The translations under genes were made by a program, and so were the position numbers. From Tillus elongatus (Eukaryota; Arthropoda; Insecta; Coleoptera; Cleridae): DNA of 64,000 bases. The notes below the pieces were generated by a model. The model was not told the DNA's origin. It saw only the letters and a program-made list of their open reading frames with translations, and did not search any database. Every line of letters begins with the position of its first letter. Position 1 is the stretch's first letter. This document shows, piece after piece, positions 40,140-50,890 of this stretch. The DNA is taken from positions 131,792,454 through 131,856,453 of the forward strand of contig OZ023263.1 of the NCBI GenBank assembly GCA_964006375.1, read 5' to 3'.

Positions 40140-40889
40140 TTTTTGTAAACCACACTCAAACGAATTGTTTTGAGGTGTAACTTTGAAGTTTTATTTGCTT
40201 TCAAACATTCAAATTCTGAACCAGTTTACCTAACAAAGTAAACTAAATTGCTTGAGAAGCAAGCTTCAATTTTGGGTAAACAACACGACTCTAGCATTTC
40301 AGAGTAATCTTAGTCATGTGACCACTCAAACCAATTGTCTTGAAGTATAGCTTTCAAGTTTTATTTGTTTTCAAACATTCATATTCTGAGCTTGGTTTAC
40401 CTAACTACACAAGTTGAATATCTTGAAGAGTAGTCTTCAATTTTCATAAAATAACAGGTCTTTATCATTTCAGAGCAATCTGAGTCATGTGACCACTCAA
40501 ACTAATTGTTTTAAGGTGTAACTTTGACGTTTTATTTTGTTTTCAAACATCCATATTCTGAGCCAGTTCACCTAACAAAGCAAACTAAATTGTTTAAGTT
40601 TGTTTGTCTAAGTTTTATTTGTTTTCAAACATTTATATTCTGAACTAGTTTACCTAACTACACAAGCTAAATATCTTAAAGAGTAGTCTTCAATTTTTAT
40701 AAAATAACAGGTATCTATCATTTCAGAGTAATCTTAGCCATATGACCATTTAAACCAATTGTCTTGAGGTGCAGCTTTCAAGTTTTATTTTGTTTTCAAA
40801 CATTTATATTCTGAACTAGTTAACCTAACTACACAAACTGAGTATCTTAAAGAGTAGTCTTCAATTTTTATAAAAAACAGGTCTCTATC
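40140..40889 (+). repeat. ~172-bp satellite, left block
   Basis: Diverged tandem copies of a unit containing CAATTGTCTTGAGGTG, GCTTTCAAGTTTTATTT, TTCAAACATT.ATATTCTGA, TAGTCTTCAATTTT.ATAAAA and TCTATCATTTCAGAG. Same orientation as the block at 60583-62010, which shows the element between them was inserted into this array. Confidence 0.85.
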
Positions 40890-41146
40890 AGTAGGTAATG
40901 CGTCGCTTGAGCCAGACAGAAGTGTGGGTACCCCCACTCCTCCCCTAGGGGCAGAGCCACACCCCTCTGGGCGGAGCCCCACCCCTTATGGGCGGAGCCC
41001 CGCCCCATAGGGGCGTGGCCACGCCCCCCAAGATGGCGTCCAAGATCGCTTCCAAGATGGCGGAATAAAAAATGGCGGAATAAAAAATGGTGGAATGAAA
41101 GATGGCGGTCTAACCTGTAAAGGTGACAGCTTTAAAGATGTCGGTC
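40890..41146 (+). repeat. Extra copy of the Polinton left end
   Basis: 257 bp almost identical to 41298 onwards, beginning AGTAGGTAATGCGTCGC right after TCTATC and ending at GATGTCGGTC, where satellite (41147-41297) resumes. Together they make a 408-bp unit tandemly duplicated across the insertion junction. Confidence 0.85.
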
Positions 41147-42129
41147 CATATGACCATTTAAACCAATTGTCTTGAGGTGCAGCTTTCAAGTTTTATTTTG
41201 TTTTCAAACATTTATATTCTGAACTAGTTTACCTAACTACACAAACTGAATATCTTATAGAGCAGTCTTCAATTTTTATAAAAAACAGGTCTCTATCAGT
41301 AGGTAATGCGTCGCTTGAGCCAGGCATAAGTGGGGGTACCCCCACTCCTCCCCTAGGGGTAGAGCCTCACCCCTCTGTGCGTAGCCCCACCCCTTATGGG
41401 CGGAGCCCCACCCCTTATGGGCGGAGCCCCACCCCCTTGTGGGCGTGGCCACCCCCCCCCCAAGATGGCGTCCAAGATGGCTTCCAAGATGGCGGAATAA
41501 AAAATGGCGGAATAAAAAATGGCGGAATAAAAAATGGCGGAATGAAAGATGGCGGTCTAACCTGTAAAGGTGACAGCTTTGAAGATGTCGGTCTAACCCC
41601 AGTCCATCAAAACATATGTGACCCGAGCTATTTCGTTTTTAAAGATGGCGGCCTAACCTGTAAAGGTGATAGCTTTAAAGATGTCGGTCTAACCTGTACA
41701 CCCTTCCATCGAAACATATGTGACCCGAGCTATTTCGTTTTTAAAGATGTCGGTCTAACCTGTGATACCTACAGCTAACACCTTAGCCGAAACATGACAT
41801 ATATACCCCTGACATTTCACCTATAGTCTAACCATATGTGACGGAGCTAACCTGGACACTCTTAGTCTAACCATATGTGACCGAGCTAACCTGAGAGATA
41901 ATGGTTTAAGATGTGAGGGGGGCAACTTGCGAAGCGTATCGGTGGTTGCCAAATGTAGGTTCAAGGGGGAACCAATACTGGGTCTGATGGGAGTGTCTGA
42001 GATAACAAAAATGTAAAAAATGTAAAACTTAGAGATGATGGGGTGAAAAGGTATTATGGTCATGCGCAAAGTAATAATGTTACCAATATATATTAACTTT
42101 GGCGCGAAAATTAAAAAATGTCCATAATG

Positions 42130-42746
42130 CATACAGCTCAGCTAGCAGTCATTAAGATTTGAACCTATCCGTATCAATCCCGATTCTACAGACCTAATTT
42201 TTAATTTTGTTTTAAGCTAATTCTTTTGGATCTAATTTTATGTGAAAACATGAATATATATATATTATTTGAAACTTTAATGCTAGCAAAAGAGGGGTTT
42301 CAGGCTGATAAGCTCAGGACCTTAAAGTATTTTAGTCACATTGCATATAAAAGTTTATTCTGAATGATCAAGACCGGTTTTGGTTTTAAAGATTGATTTT
42401 ATATGTAGCTGTAAATAGATATTTTTATTATTTGGATCAGCAACAAATGTTTAATAAGCTAAGGTCTTATAAAAGGTATATAAATTTAGTCTTAAACAAA
42501 AAATATTGAACTTAAGGTTTAATGTTTGATTTTATCGTATGTAGTTGTATATAGGTAGCTGTGAACAGATATTTTTAGATACTTTAAGTACAGTATATAA
42601 ATTTAGTCATATACTATTACAAATGCATACAGCTCAGCTAGCAGTCATTAAGATTTGAACCTATACGTAGCAATCCCGATTCTACAGACCTAATTTTTAA
42701 TTTTGTTTTTAAACTAAGTCTTTGGATCTAATTTTATGTGAAAACA

Positions 42747-42830
<84 letters not shown>

Positions 42831-43180
42831 TGGAACTTTAATGCTAGCAAAAGAGGGGTTTTAAGCTGATAAGCTCAGGGCTTTAAAGTATTTTAGTCAC
42901 ATTGCAAATAAAAGTTTATTCTGAATGAACAAGATCGGTTTTGGTTTTAAAGATTGATTTTATATGTAGCTGTAAATAGATATTTTTATTATTTGGATCA
43001 GGAACAAATGTTTAATAAGCTAAGGTCTTATAAAAGGTATATAAATTTAGTCTTAAACAAAAAATATTGAACTTAAGGTTTAATGTTTGATTTTATCGTA
43101 TGTAGTTAGGTAGCTGTGAACAGATATTTTTAGAGACTTTAAGTACAGTATATAAATTTAGTCATGTACTATTACAAATG
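42130..43180. repeat. ~500-bp tandem duplication in left inverted repeat
   Basis: The segment from CATACAGCTCAGCTAGC to ACTATTACAAATG occurs twice here but once in the right repeat. The second copy carries the TA array. Confidence 0.85.
42749..42826. repeat. (TA)n microsatellite inside the Polinton repeat
   Basis: 78-bp TA array. The first duplicate (about 42252) has only about 12 bp of TA here, so the array expanded after duplication. Confidence 0.95.
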
Positions 43181-43473
43181 AAAAGTTTTATTCAGAATGA
43201 ACCGGTTTAAAACAAAAGATTGATGTAACTGTATATAGCTGCATAATATATATTATTTAGTTGGGATAATGAGAAACAAAATTACTTACCTTTTGAAAAG
43301 ACCTTACTACGTACAACTTTTTCTAAGTTTATTCGAGTTATTCAAATTTAATGAAAATACTGGGGCAACGTCCACAAACTATAATGAGTTTAATCTTAAG
43401 TGAATAGATATTTTTATTATTTGGATCCATTGGAGGCTAGGGTCTTATAAAACGTATATAAATTTAGTAGATA

Positions 43474-45368
43474 ACACTTACACACTTGCAAGCTGTTTTT
43501 CTTAGCAATAAAAAATTTAAAACACTCAAAGGTAAATAAAATTGCTATCTATTGTTTAAAAACATTTTAGCGAGGTTGAGAGAAACCTGAAATACACATT
43601 ATTTAAGGTTGGTAGCAGTAACAACAAACCAGTCTCTCCAGGAAATTTTTTTTATACGGTATACCTAATACTAATCAATCTTTTTTCAAGTGTGAGCTAT
43701 TAGATTGTATGTTTCTACATATAAATATAAAAGAGTTCTCTATAAGTGTTTTGTGTGCAATATAATTTTAATTTCATAAAGGACTATGATGAAGTAGGTG
43801 TTCATAAATTTAGCTTAAGTTGTTTTTAAAATATGTCTAATAACCCCAGTGGTAAAAACAATTTTTTGCGTTAATTAAGAATACAATATGGTCAAACTGT
43901 TCACTTTGCGATATAAAGCTAACTGATAATACACCGGAAATGAATGGTTTCAGTTATTAATAGTCATGTGCACAATTCGAGGCCATGGTCTCTATTCTGT
44001 AAAAACGTTGAATTTTACAGTATTATATAAAATGTTTTTCGATGACATGCGGCTAACATTTGTAAGATTTCGTGTTTAGGAAAAATCCACTCGATTTGTT
44101 CACAAAAGTGACGTGTGAGAGTGTATCTTGCGGTAATCAACTATATATTTGAGCAGAATGTCTGCACATTCCACGCTTCGGAGGGGGGCATTAAATCGTT
44201 GGGGCCCATGCCCATACGATGTTGGGTACGTTAAAGATCCCAACTCTCCTTACAGAAAGGCAGAGGTTTAGGAAAATTTCCAGGATATATAGAAAGAGAT
44301 TTAACACCTATAAACGTAAGTATATTTAAAATATAACCTTTATATATGTTTTTTCTATCCTTAAAAATATCCGTTATCGATTTTATATGCAGAATGTTTT
44401 TATAAACATACCTATGAGTTACTAGATTGTTTTTTATATTAAAAAATGGGTTTTGTTGAAGAGAAATAACATATTTTCTGAGTTTTTTCATTCAGTTAAA
44501 AATTATGTGCCCATACATTTTAGTTTAAAATTATTTACGATATAAGGTGTTCGAGCTGACGTCACAGTTTCGATTTTTTCATGTTTATTTCACTTAATGT
44601 TTGTCGAGGGGTGTCTTATCTATTTTTTTTTGTTAAAAAATATTTTTGACCAAATTTATCCAAAAGCAACTATTGTAGCATGATCTTGCTGTTACACTGA
44701 TATTATATAGATTGTGATAACTTCCTACTGTTTATGACAAAAAAGTTATGTTTGTAAAAACAAGACCGGTTTTGGTTTTACACAAAGCCTGGGCTATATT
44801 CTGGATATTATAGTTAATACATTTAAAAGTTAGGACTTAGCAGGTGTGTTATGTTACTAAAATTCTTGACGTGGTTAGATTTGGAATATTTCAATAGCAA
44901 AATAACGTCTCATATCAAACACATATTTTCAAAGATGGATCAGTTTCTCACAAATTCTGCATTCATTTAAAAATTATATATCGATACGTTTACCGTAAAA
45001 TTTAAAAACGATATTATTTACGTTATAAGCTGTTAGAACTGAGGCCGGTCTCCATTTTTAGTGAATTTTCATAGAAAAACTCACTCTTAGGGGAGGTCTT
45101 AGTTTCCGTTTTTATTTTGGTTACATATATACAGGATGACACAGTTCTATGGCAAAAAGCTAAATAAAATTGTTATTATACGTGACACTCATAAGACCTA
45201 GGTAATAGCTTATATTTGTTAAACGTAAAAATTAAAAACTCTAATATAAAAAACTAAACAAAACCTAGCCAAACCCAGTTGGAAAGCTTAGAGATTAACC
45301 TGAGATACCAGTGATATACACTTAACCTGAAGCTAAAGAATACGAAATAATATTTAGACAAATCTGTT

Positions 45369-45463
<95 letters not shown>

Positions 45464-46860
45464 AGTAAAAGAAGGAAAAATATGGCAACATTGCTCAAGC
45501 TAAGATAAACGGTTTTAACCCCCAAACTGACAACGCTGTTTCGCATAGAACGGAAGTCGGGTTGATAATCAGAATTTACAGGCCTAGTTCAGGATACAAA
45601 GTTAGTTTTACAATTATTCTGGGCGCTGTCAACAAAATTTTAACGGGTTATTTCAAATTAGTAAACAGTTAATTAATAATTTTTCGAATCGTAGCTAATG
45701 TGTTAGTGACTGTGTGTATATGTGTATGTGTGGTTACAGGTTCAAATATTAATGTGTATGTGTGTGTGCAAACGTCTGTTTTTTAGCGCAATACGTCAAG
45801 AAAAATGTATAGCTATAAACAAACCAGAGAGGACCGTTATAAGACAAAACTTGAATATCTAGTAAGTAATATACCCTTAAAATATATGTTGTAGCAAATT
45901 TTCTTATACAACCTCCTTAACTAATTTTAAAAATAGACAACAATAACATCTTTAATATTGACAAGACGTTCGACAGAGAAAAATCTGGGTAATCCCATAA
46001 ATATTTATTTAACATTCGATGTCTATATAACGAGTATAACAAATTATGATATTACACGTCGATATGGACGAATTTAAAAAATCAGCTTTTATGATTGCTG
46101 GTTAAATATATATTTATTACAGCGGTGTTACCTAAAATTTTTAAATAGCAGTAGGCGTATAGAAACACCAGTATTGGTCTTATTTAAATCGTCTTAGCAT
46201 CTAGAATTTTGAAATATTGTGTGGGATGCAGGCGCCCAATAAATTTTTTTCTTTAATGACTCAATCTCCACGTGTTTGATCTTACTTAAAACGTCTTGAT
46301 GCCTACAATTTAAATATTATGTGAGGCGCATGCTCTTAATCAGTTTTTTATTTCTTGGTGGAACACTACATGTTTGGTGTCATATCACTCGTCTTAGTAA
46401 TCAGAATGCAAATTTAACATATGTACATGCGTACAATAAAATATTTATATTCTTAAGTCTTATTGAAATCGGTTTGATTTAAATAATTCGTTAAAAGTAG
46501 AGCCGACAACAATACCTCTAGTGGTAGCCGCGATATCGCTTCCAACTATGGCTATATTTAGCATTTCCCGAAATTAATATTGTTAGCCAACATATTTTGC
46601 TCACAGCTGTTGAAATAACCTTGTGAGTTGGTCTCAATGCTCCGTTAGCGGTTTCATTTCCTCTGAATGACCTTAAAGTCACACGAAAAAGATACAAACA
46701 TCGCAAACAAATCCTTGATTACACATGCTATATTTTATTTTGTATAAAATTATGTGAAAAATATTTCATAGGAATTTAAAGGATGATATTAGAAACTTGA
46801 TGGTAAAATGAAAACATCGTTAATGCCAAAATAATATTTATTAATAGGTTATACTTATTG
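43474..46860. other. Polinton interior without a recognised gene
   Basis: This is where capsid, ATPase or integrase genes might be expected, but all frames are short and AT-rich. A TA array lies at 45373-45460. 44160-44240 (CGCTTCGGAGGGGGGCATTA...ACGTTAAAGATCCC) is a GC-richer patch of unknown repeat origin. 45660-45790 is repeated at 54855-54985. ATG at 45805 begins 19 codons that end at a strong donor, GTAAGT at 45862; this may be a first exon or chance. Confidence 0.5.
45373..45460. repeat. (TA)n microsatellite
   Basis: 88-bp TA array. Confidence 0.97.
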
Positions 46861-46864
46861 TACT

Positions 46865-48580
46865 CTATATATAATCGTAATCTTCAACAGCTGATTGTTG
46901 ATCGTTCTCTGTATAGTTGACAATCTTCTGTAATAGGAGTCTCAGTTGTTCGTACAGACTACGGCTCAGGCATTGGATACCAAATATCGATAAATCCTTT
47001 TGGCCTATGCTAACTACCTGATTGGGAAACTCATCAAATTCGTAATATTTATTTTTCCGAAACACATACAATCGGCCATTTGTATACCTGAATGCTCCAT
47101 CTATTTTAGCAGGGAATTCGGGAGAAAAGGAGTGTATATAGCCTTCTTCTTGTCTCTAAAACACAGCTCTAGACTCACTAACGACTTCATACATGTTATC
47201 CGAGTGAAATATGATGGTTTTTCCTGTATACGTATTTACGATCGCATTTATCCTGTCAAACTGTAAAGCACCTAAATAGTTGACATCACTGAACTTGGCA
47301 ATGTGTTTTGTTTGTATGCTGGGAAAATCAACAATGCTGAATGTTCCATCGTTGGTAAACATAACCACTTCTCCACTAGGCCGTTGGTAAACATGTTTAA
47401 TTTCTTTTAAAGAACCCTTCAAATATGGAAACCAATCTGTTAGAAGTTTTGGCTCTGTATAGGGACCTTTCATATTATCTAATGGTACAACCCAGACCCA
47501 TTTCTTATAAAACAGATACATGTTATGGTTAATAATAACTAAAGGCCTGATCTTGTCTATATAATCGCACAAGTCCATATTTGATTTGGTCATTGTTTTA
47601 GGTGCTGTTGTGGTCGTCTTTGGTTTCGGTCTTGTGGTAGTCTTTGCCACCCTCGTTGTAGTCTCTGTTGTCTTCGCTGTAGTTGTAGTCGTCTTTGGTT
47701 TTGGCACTCTTGTGGTAGTCTTTGCCACCCTCGTTGTAGTTTCTGTTGTCTTCGCTGTAGTTGTAGTCTCTGTTGTCTTCGCTGTAGTTGTAGTAGAACG
47801 TTGTCCATATAATTCTTGAATCCGTTGAATATCGTCATCAGACATGCTGTTTCCATAATAAGCGAACATAAGAGAGTTTGTGTCGTAAGAATGAGTGAGT
47901 CCTAAACCATGCCCTAGTTCATGTAAAAGCACTAAATAGTACGAAGCGTCATCGCCTTCCGATGTATATGTTTGATAGTTCCATGATTTATTACTACTTA
48001 GATGGATTTCAATTGGAGTGTTGGCAGCATTCGGAAAATAAGTATGTCCTAAAACGTAATCGCCAAATGGATATCCACATGGTTGATCTTTTAACAAGTA
48101 ACGATGGTGGTTGTCGCAAAAACTTCTCCCTATATCAGCTTCAGAATAAATGTTTGTTCTTACAAAATTCAAATCAATATACTGCCCCCATTGTTTAAAT
48201 GCTTTTTGTGTTATCATACGTATCAAAGGATCTGAATGATGTATGTACCACCTTAATGTTTTCTTTTTCCATATAGGCTGCGAAGTTAAGAAAATGTTGC
48301 CTATATCTTTTGCACCACATCGTTTACGTTTCATCAGGTTAATGTCTGAAATAGTCAGGTTCTCACTTTCGGTTAAATTGTAAAGCACGTGAAACATGTT
48401 CAAAGCATCCTTGAAAGGCTGTGTATTTTGCAACATTGATGATTGACTATTGTTAAAGGCACCATTTCTTAAGTACCCATATCTGACGAGATACTTGAGA
48501 GCCAATTCTCTGTCTTTTTCACTTATATGTTCCCCAAAGGAGACACTTAGCACACATATAATTAACAGTAACTTGAACAT
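46865..48580 (-). pseudogene. Secreted matrix metalloproteinase with a nonsense codon
   Basis: ATG at 48580 opens a 474-codon frame ending in TAG at 47156-47158; the same frame stays open for 96 more codons to 46865. Residues 1-16 are a signal peptide. The propeptide ends with a cysteine switch, RKRCGAKD (Cys88). The catalytic domain has the zinc site HELGHGLGLTH (220-230) and Met-turn LMF (Met238). A long Thr/Lys linker of TTTAKTTE/TTTRVAK repeats follows, then a haemopexin-like domain. The TAG falls before the last blade, so the second of the paired haemopexin cysteines (GIQC) would be lost; the catalytic part remains intact. There are no introns, unlike usual host MMP genes. MMPs cleave extracellular matrix outside the cell. 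It could still act as a truncated enzyme, hence pseudogene is tentative. Confidence 0.85.
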
Positions 48581-48641
48581 AACTGTTTGGCTATTTTCTC
48601 TATCAAGAGCTTCTATAGGATTATCCACAACTACTGGAGCA

Positions 48642-48900
48642 AAACTGATCACTTCTCCTTATTTATACCAGCCACGTCTGTCTATAGAAGACTACTGTCG
48701 CAAAACTAATCACTTCCCTGTATTTATACCGCCACGTCTGTCTCTAGAAGACTACTGTCGCAAAACTGATCACTTCCCTGTATTTATACCAGCCACGTAT
48801 GTCTCTAGAAGACTACTGTCGCAAAACTGATCACTTCCCTGTATTTATACCAGCCACGTCTGTATCTAGATGACTACTGTCGCAAAACCGTCCACCTCTC
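48642..48900 (-). promoter_or_regulatory. Four-fold tandem core promoter of the MMP gene
   Basis: A ~60-bp unit is repeated four times. Each has TATAAATA on the minus strand (48667-48660, 48728-48721, 48788-48781, 48849-48842) and, 21 bp downstream of its first T, TCAGTTTTGC (TTAGT in one copy), matching the arthropod initiator TCAGT. The copy nearest the gene would start transcription at about 48646, 66 bp before the ATG. The TATA-initiator distance is shorter than usual. Confidence 0.6.
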
Positions 48901-49365
48901 TTTATATGGTAAGTAAATTTTTCCTGTTGTCTAGATCAAGTAAAATAATATAACCGAAACAGCATTTTCGTAACAGCAGCGGAAAGTAACAACCTTGTCA
49001 TTAAAAAAGCGAGAAAAGGTCAAATACACGCTATACATTAAGAGATCGCCTGTTTTTAGAATAAGACAGCTCTTGTAACTTTTGGTAGTGTTTGGTAATC
49101 TAACATGCATGTCAATAAAGGCTCATATAGTTGACATGTTTTAATAGTGCAAATTGCTACAGTCGTTTTATGTGTGGGGACTGTTGGCTCAAACTATGTA
49201 ATAACTGCTAAAAAGTTTTAAACCTGTTGTTTAAGACCATTTCTCTTAATTTTCAAAATGTCTAAAGCCATATCTTCTTAAGTCGTTTTTAATTTGGTCA
49301 GGATATTTAATTAAAACAATTGATTCATTGATTGTTGTTGCCCTTACTTGGTGAAACTTGTCCAT
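48901..49365. other. No gene seen between MMP promoter and inverted repeat
   Basis: AT-rich, no recognised signal except TATATGG-type boxes near 48904. Confidence 0.35.
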
Positions 49366-49499
49366 ACTGCATACAGACTTGGAGAATACTTCTCTGGCTT
49401 CACTGTTGGTTTTTGGTGGTGAAGGACGTAGCCAGCGCATGAGCTAACTGGAGCAAGTGGCCCTTCGAATTCTGGAAGTTCTAGGATGTTTTTCAATGC

Positions 49500-49900
49500 A
49501 AAACATATTATTGATACCGAACATAGACCTACAATAAATAACCGCATACAACCACTACATTTTTATAATGACAAACGTAAACTAGACTTTTTTGAAGCTT
49601 TAGAAGTCAAAAGGCACACACACGACAATAACTACCTTGTTTTAAACGAGCAAACTGATTTAATGAATTCCCCTTTCTTGGATATTCTTCTTTCTAATTA
49701 AATATGTCAAAGAAAATAAATTTAACTATTATTTCAAAAAAGTTGTAATATAAAATGAGTTGATGTATGTCGATATTTTCGTTGTATAGAGACTACTTTT
49801 ATACTGTTATTGTTTAGTTATTTTATTGTTGTAACTGTTATCATAGTTATTATAGACTAGTTCTAGTTTTTATGTTAAATATTGACATACATCACATAGA
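49500..49900 (+). pseudogene. Penelope-like element C-terminal relic
   Basis: Plus strand 49501-49701 reads AKHIIDTEHRP, RKLDFFEALEV and LVLNEQTDL, the segment following the GIY-YIG endonuclease in Penelope-like proteins, ending in TAA at 49699. The downstream 200 bp match the non-coding parts of the copies at 9380 and 10890. It is an insertion inside the Polinton. Confidence 0.5.
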
Positions 49901-50050
49901 CATTTTGAAAACCTCATCTGTCATCTGTGTTTCATTTTATTTTCAATTTGATAAAATTTTTTGATCAAAACATCATATCATAACATAGCAACAGATATTT
50001 ATTTGTAGTTGTCATGATTTCGTACTAATTCAATTTTAATCTGTCTGAAA

Positions 50051-50217
50051 ATGCTGTCAAGCAGCGAAACTATAGTCACAGAAGCATTGAAGAACATCCT
50101 AGAACTTCCAGAATTCGAAGGGCCACTTGCTCCAGTTAGCTCACGAGCTGGCTACGTCCTTCACCACTAAAAACCAACAGTGAAGCCAGAGAAGTATTCT
50201 CCAAGTCTGTATGCAGT
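50051..50217 (+). CDS. Short uncharacterised coding-like segment
   Basis: ATG at 50051 opens MLSSSETIVTEALKNI and runs 39 codons to TAA (50168-50170), after which the frame continues KPTVKPEKYSPSLYAV. The inverted partner on the minus strand (49499-49366) has CAA at the stop position and is open throughout. Preservation of the frame in both copies suggests that this was once protein-coding. I do not recognise the family. Confidence 0.3.
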
Positions 50218-50441
50218 AAAACAATTGAATTATAGTGCGCAGTCAGCAGACCCAAAGCGTTAGTAAGCAGTTTACAATGAGAATATAGTTTTTAGGGAAA
50301 GAATGAATATCAATAGGAAAAAACTGGAAAATTTCGAGCTTATATACGCAAACAAGGTTTTTTCTTACATAAAATGGTTAAGTTACATGAAGGTAACGCT
50401 GCTGCGCACCATCCTGTATTTTTATTTTATTTTTAGTGACT

Positions 50442-50756
50442 TTATTTTTTATTTCGACTTTGGAGCACATACGAACCAAACAATTCTAAATTCATTTTAA
50501 CTGTATCGTGTTTGGCTAACGCAGCCTCCATCAAATGAAACAATTTATACTTCACACTTTCCATGGCAAGTCGTATATCACTACCATCCATACTAATACG
50601 ATAGGTAGCCATTCTGTTTTTAAAAGCTTGAGTTAACATATAAACTTGTTCAACTTCCCACGGTTCACACACTTTAGGTTTGTGAATTTCACTACGTAAA
50701 TGTCCAGAGAAAGCACTCTTTTTCACTTGTAACGAGCAGGATTCACAGTATCTCAT
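50442..50756 (-). CDS. C2H2 zinc-finger protein of the polymerase-linked type
   Basis: 104 codons from ATG at 50756. The N-terminus has a C-x2-C-x11-H-x5-H finger (YCESCS...SGHLRSEIH), and the rest reads QAFKNRMATYRIS and KMNLELFGSYVL. This finger and the following AFKNR...TYR / ELFGSY blocks are those of N-terminal ORFs found next to, or fused with, Polinton-type polymerases in insects. Homologues run on for longer, so this copy is probably 3'-truncated at the duplicated leader. Probable nucleic-acid-binding role in element replication (inference). Likely promoter at 50842-50849. Confidence 0.5.
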   Translation of the reverse strand: MRYCESCSLQVKKSAFSGHLRSEIHKPKVCEPWEVEQVYMLTQAFKNRMATYRISMDGSDIRLAMESVKYKLFHLMEAALAKHDTVKMNLELFGSYVLQSRNKK

Positions 50757-50834
50757 CTTAACTACTAAACAGTTTACAACGAGAATACAGTTTATGGAAA
50801 GAATGAAATCAAAAGGGAAAAACTGAAAAAATTG

Positions 50835-50850
50835 CTAGCTTATATACACA
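50835..50850 (-). promoter_or_regulatory. TATA box upstream of the C2H2 ORF
   Basis: Minus strand GTATATAAGCTAG followed about 22 bp later by TTCAGTTTTT. The ATG lies about 85 bp downstream. Confidence 0.4.
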
Positions 50851-50890
50851 AACACGGATTTTTTCTTACATAAAATGGTTGTTACATGTA

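Larger units (their letters stand above)
41298..43473 (+). repeat. Polinton left terminal inverted repeat
   Basis: Matches the reverse complement of 59010-60576. The outer 170 bp is GC-rich with the palindrome GTGGGGGTACCCCCAC, tandem GGGCGGAGCCCCACCCC units and then a series of AAGATGGCG/AAAATGGCGG words. It is longer than the right repeat because of a ~500-bp internal duplication (42130-42625 and 42626-43180) and a TA array at 42749-42826. Homology stops at TTTAGTAGATA (43473). Confidence 0.85.
49366..50217. repeat. 134-bp inverted repeat flanking a Penelope-like tail
   Basis: 49366-49499 is the reverse complement of 50084-50217 with few changes. Both arms keep the same peptide (LELPEFEGPLAPVSS...AGYVLHH), minus at 49499-49366 and plus at 50084-50217. 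In the plus copy one Gln codon has become TAA (50168-50170). The 584-bp spacer is the relic at 49500-49900. Confidence 0.75.
50265..50890. repeat. Duplicated ~125-bp promoter/leader
   Basis: About 50268-50393 and 50768-50888 are direct copies (TTACAA.GAGAATA.AGTTT...CTTATATAC.CAAACA). Each carries, on the minus strand, TATATAAGCT and CAGTTTTT. One copy lies before the C2H2 ORF, the other beyond its 3' end. Confidence 0.7.

Noticed and set aside
47586..47819. Plus-strand hydrophobic frame opposite the MMP linker
   Set aside because: Antisense shadow of the Thr-rich repeat codons of the MMP.
48580..48652. Longer MMP start with 24 extra residues
   Set aside because: That extension begins with GTG at the predicted initiator; ATG at 48580 directly starts a clean signal peptide.
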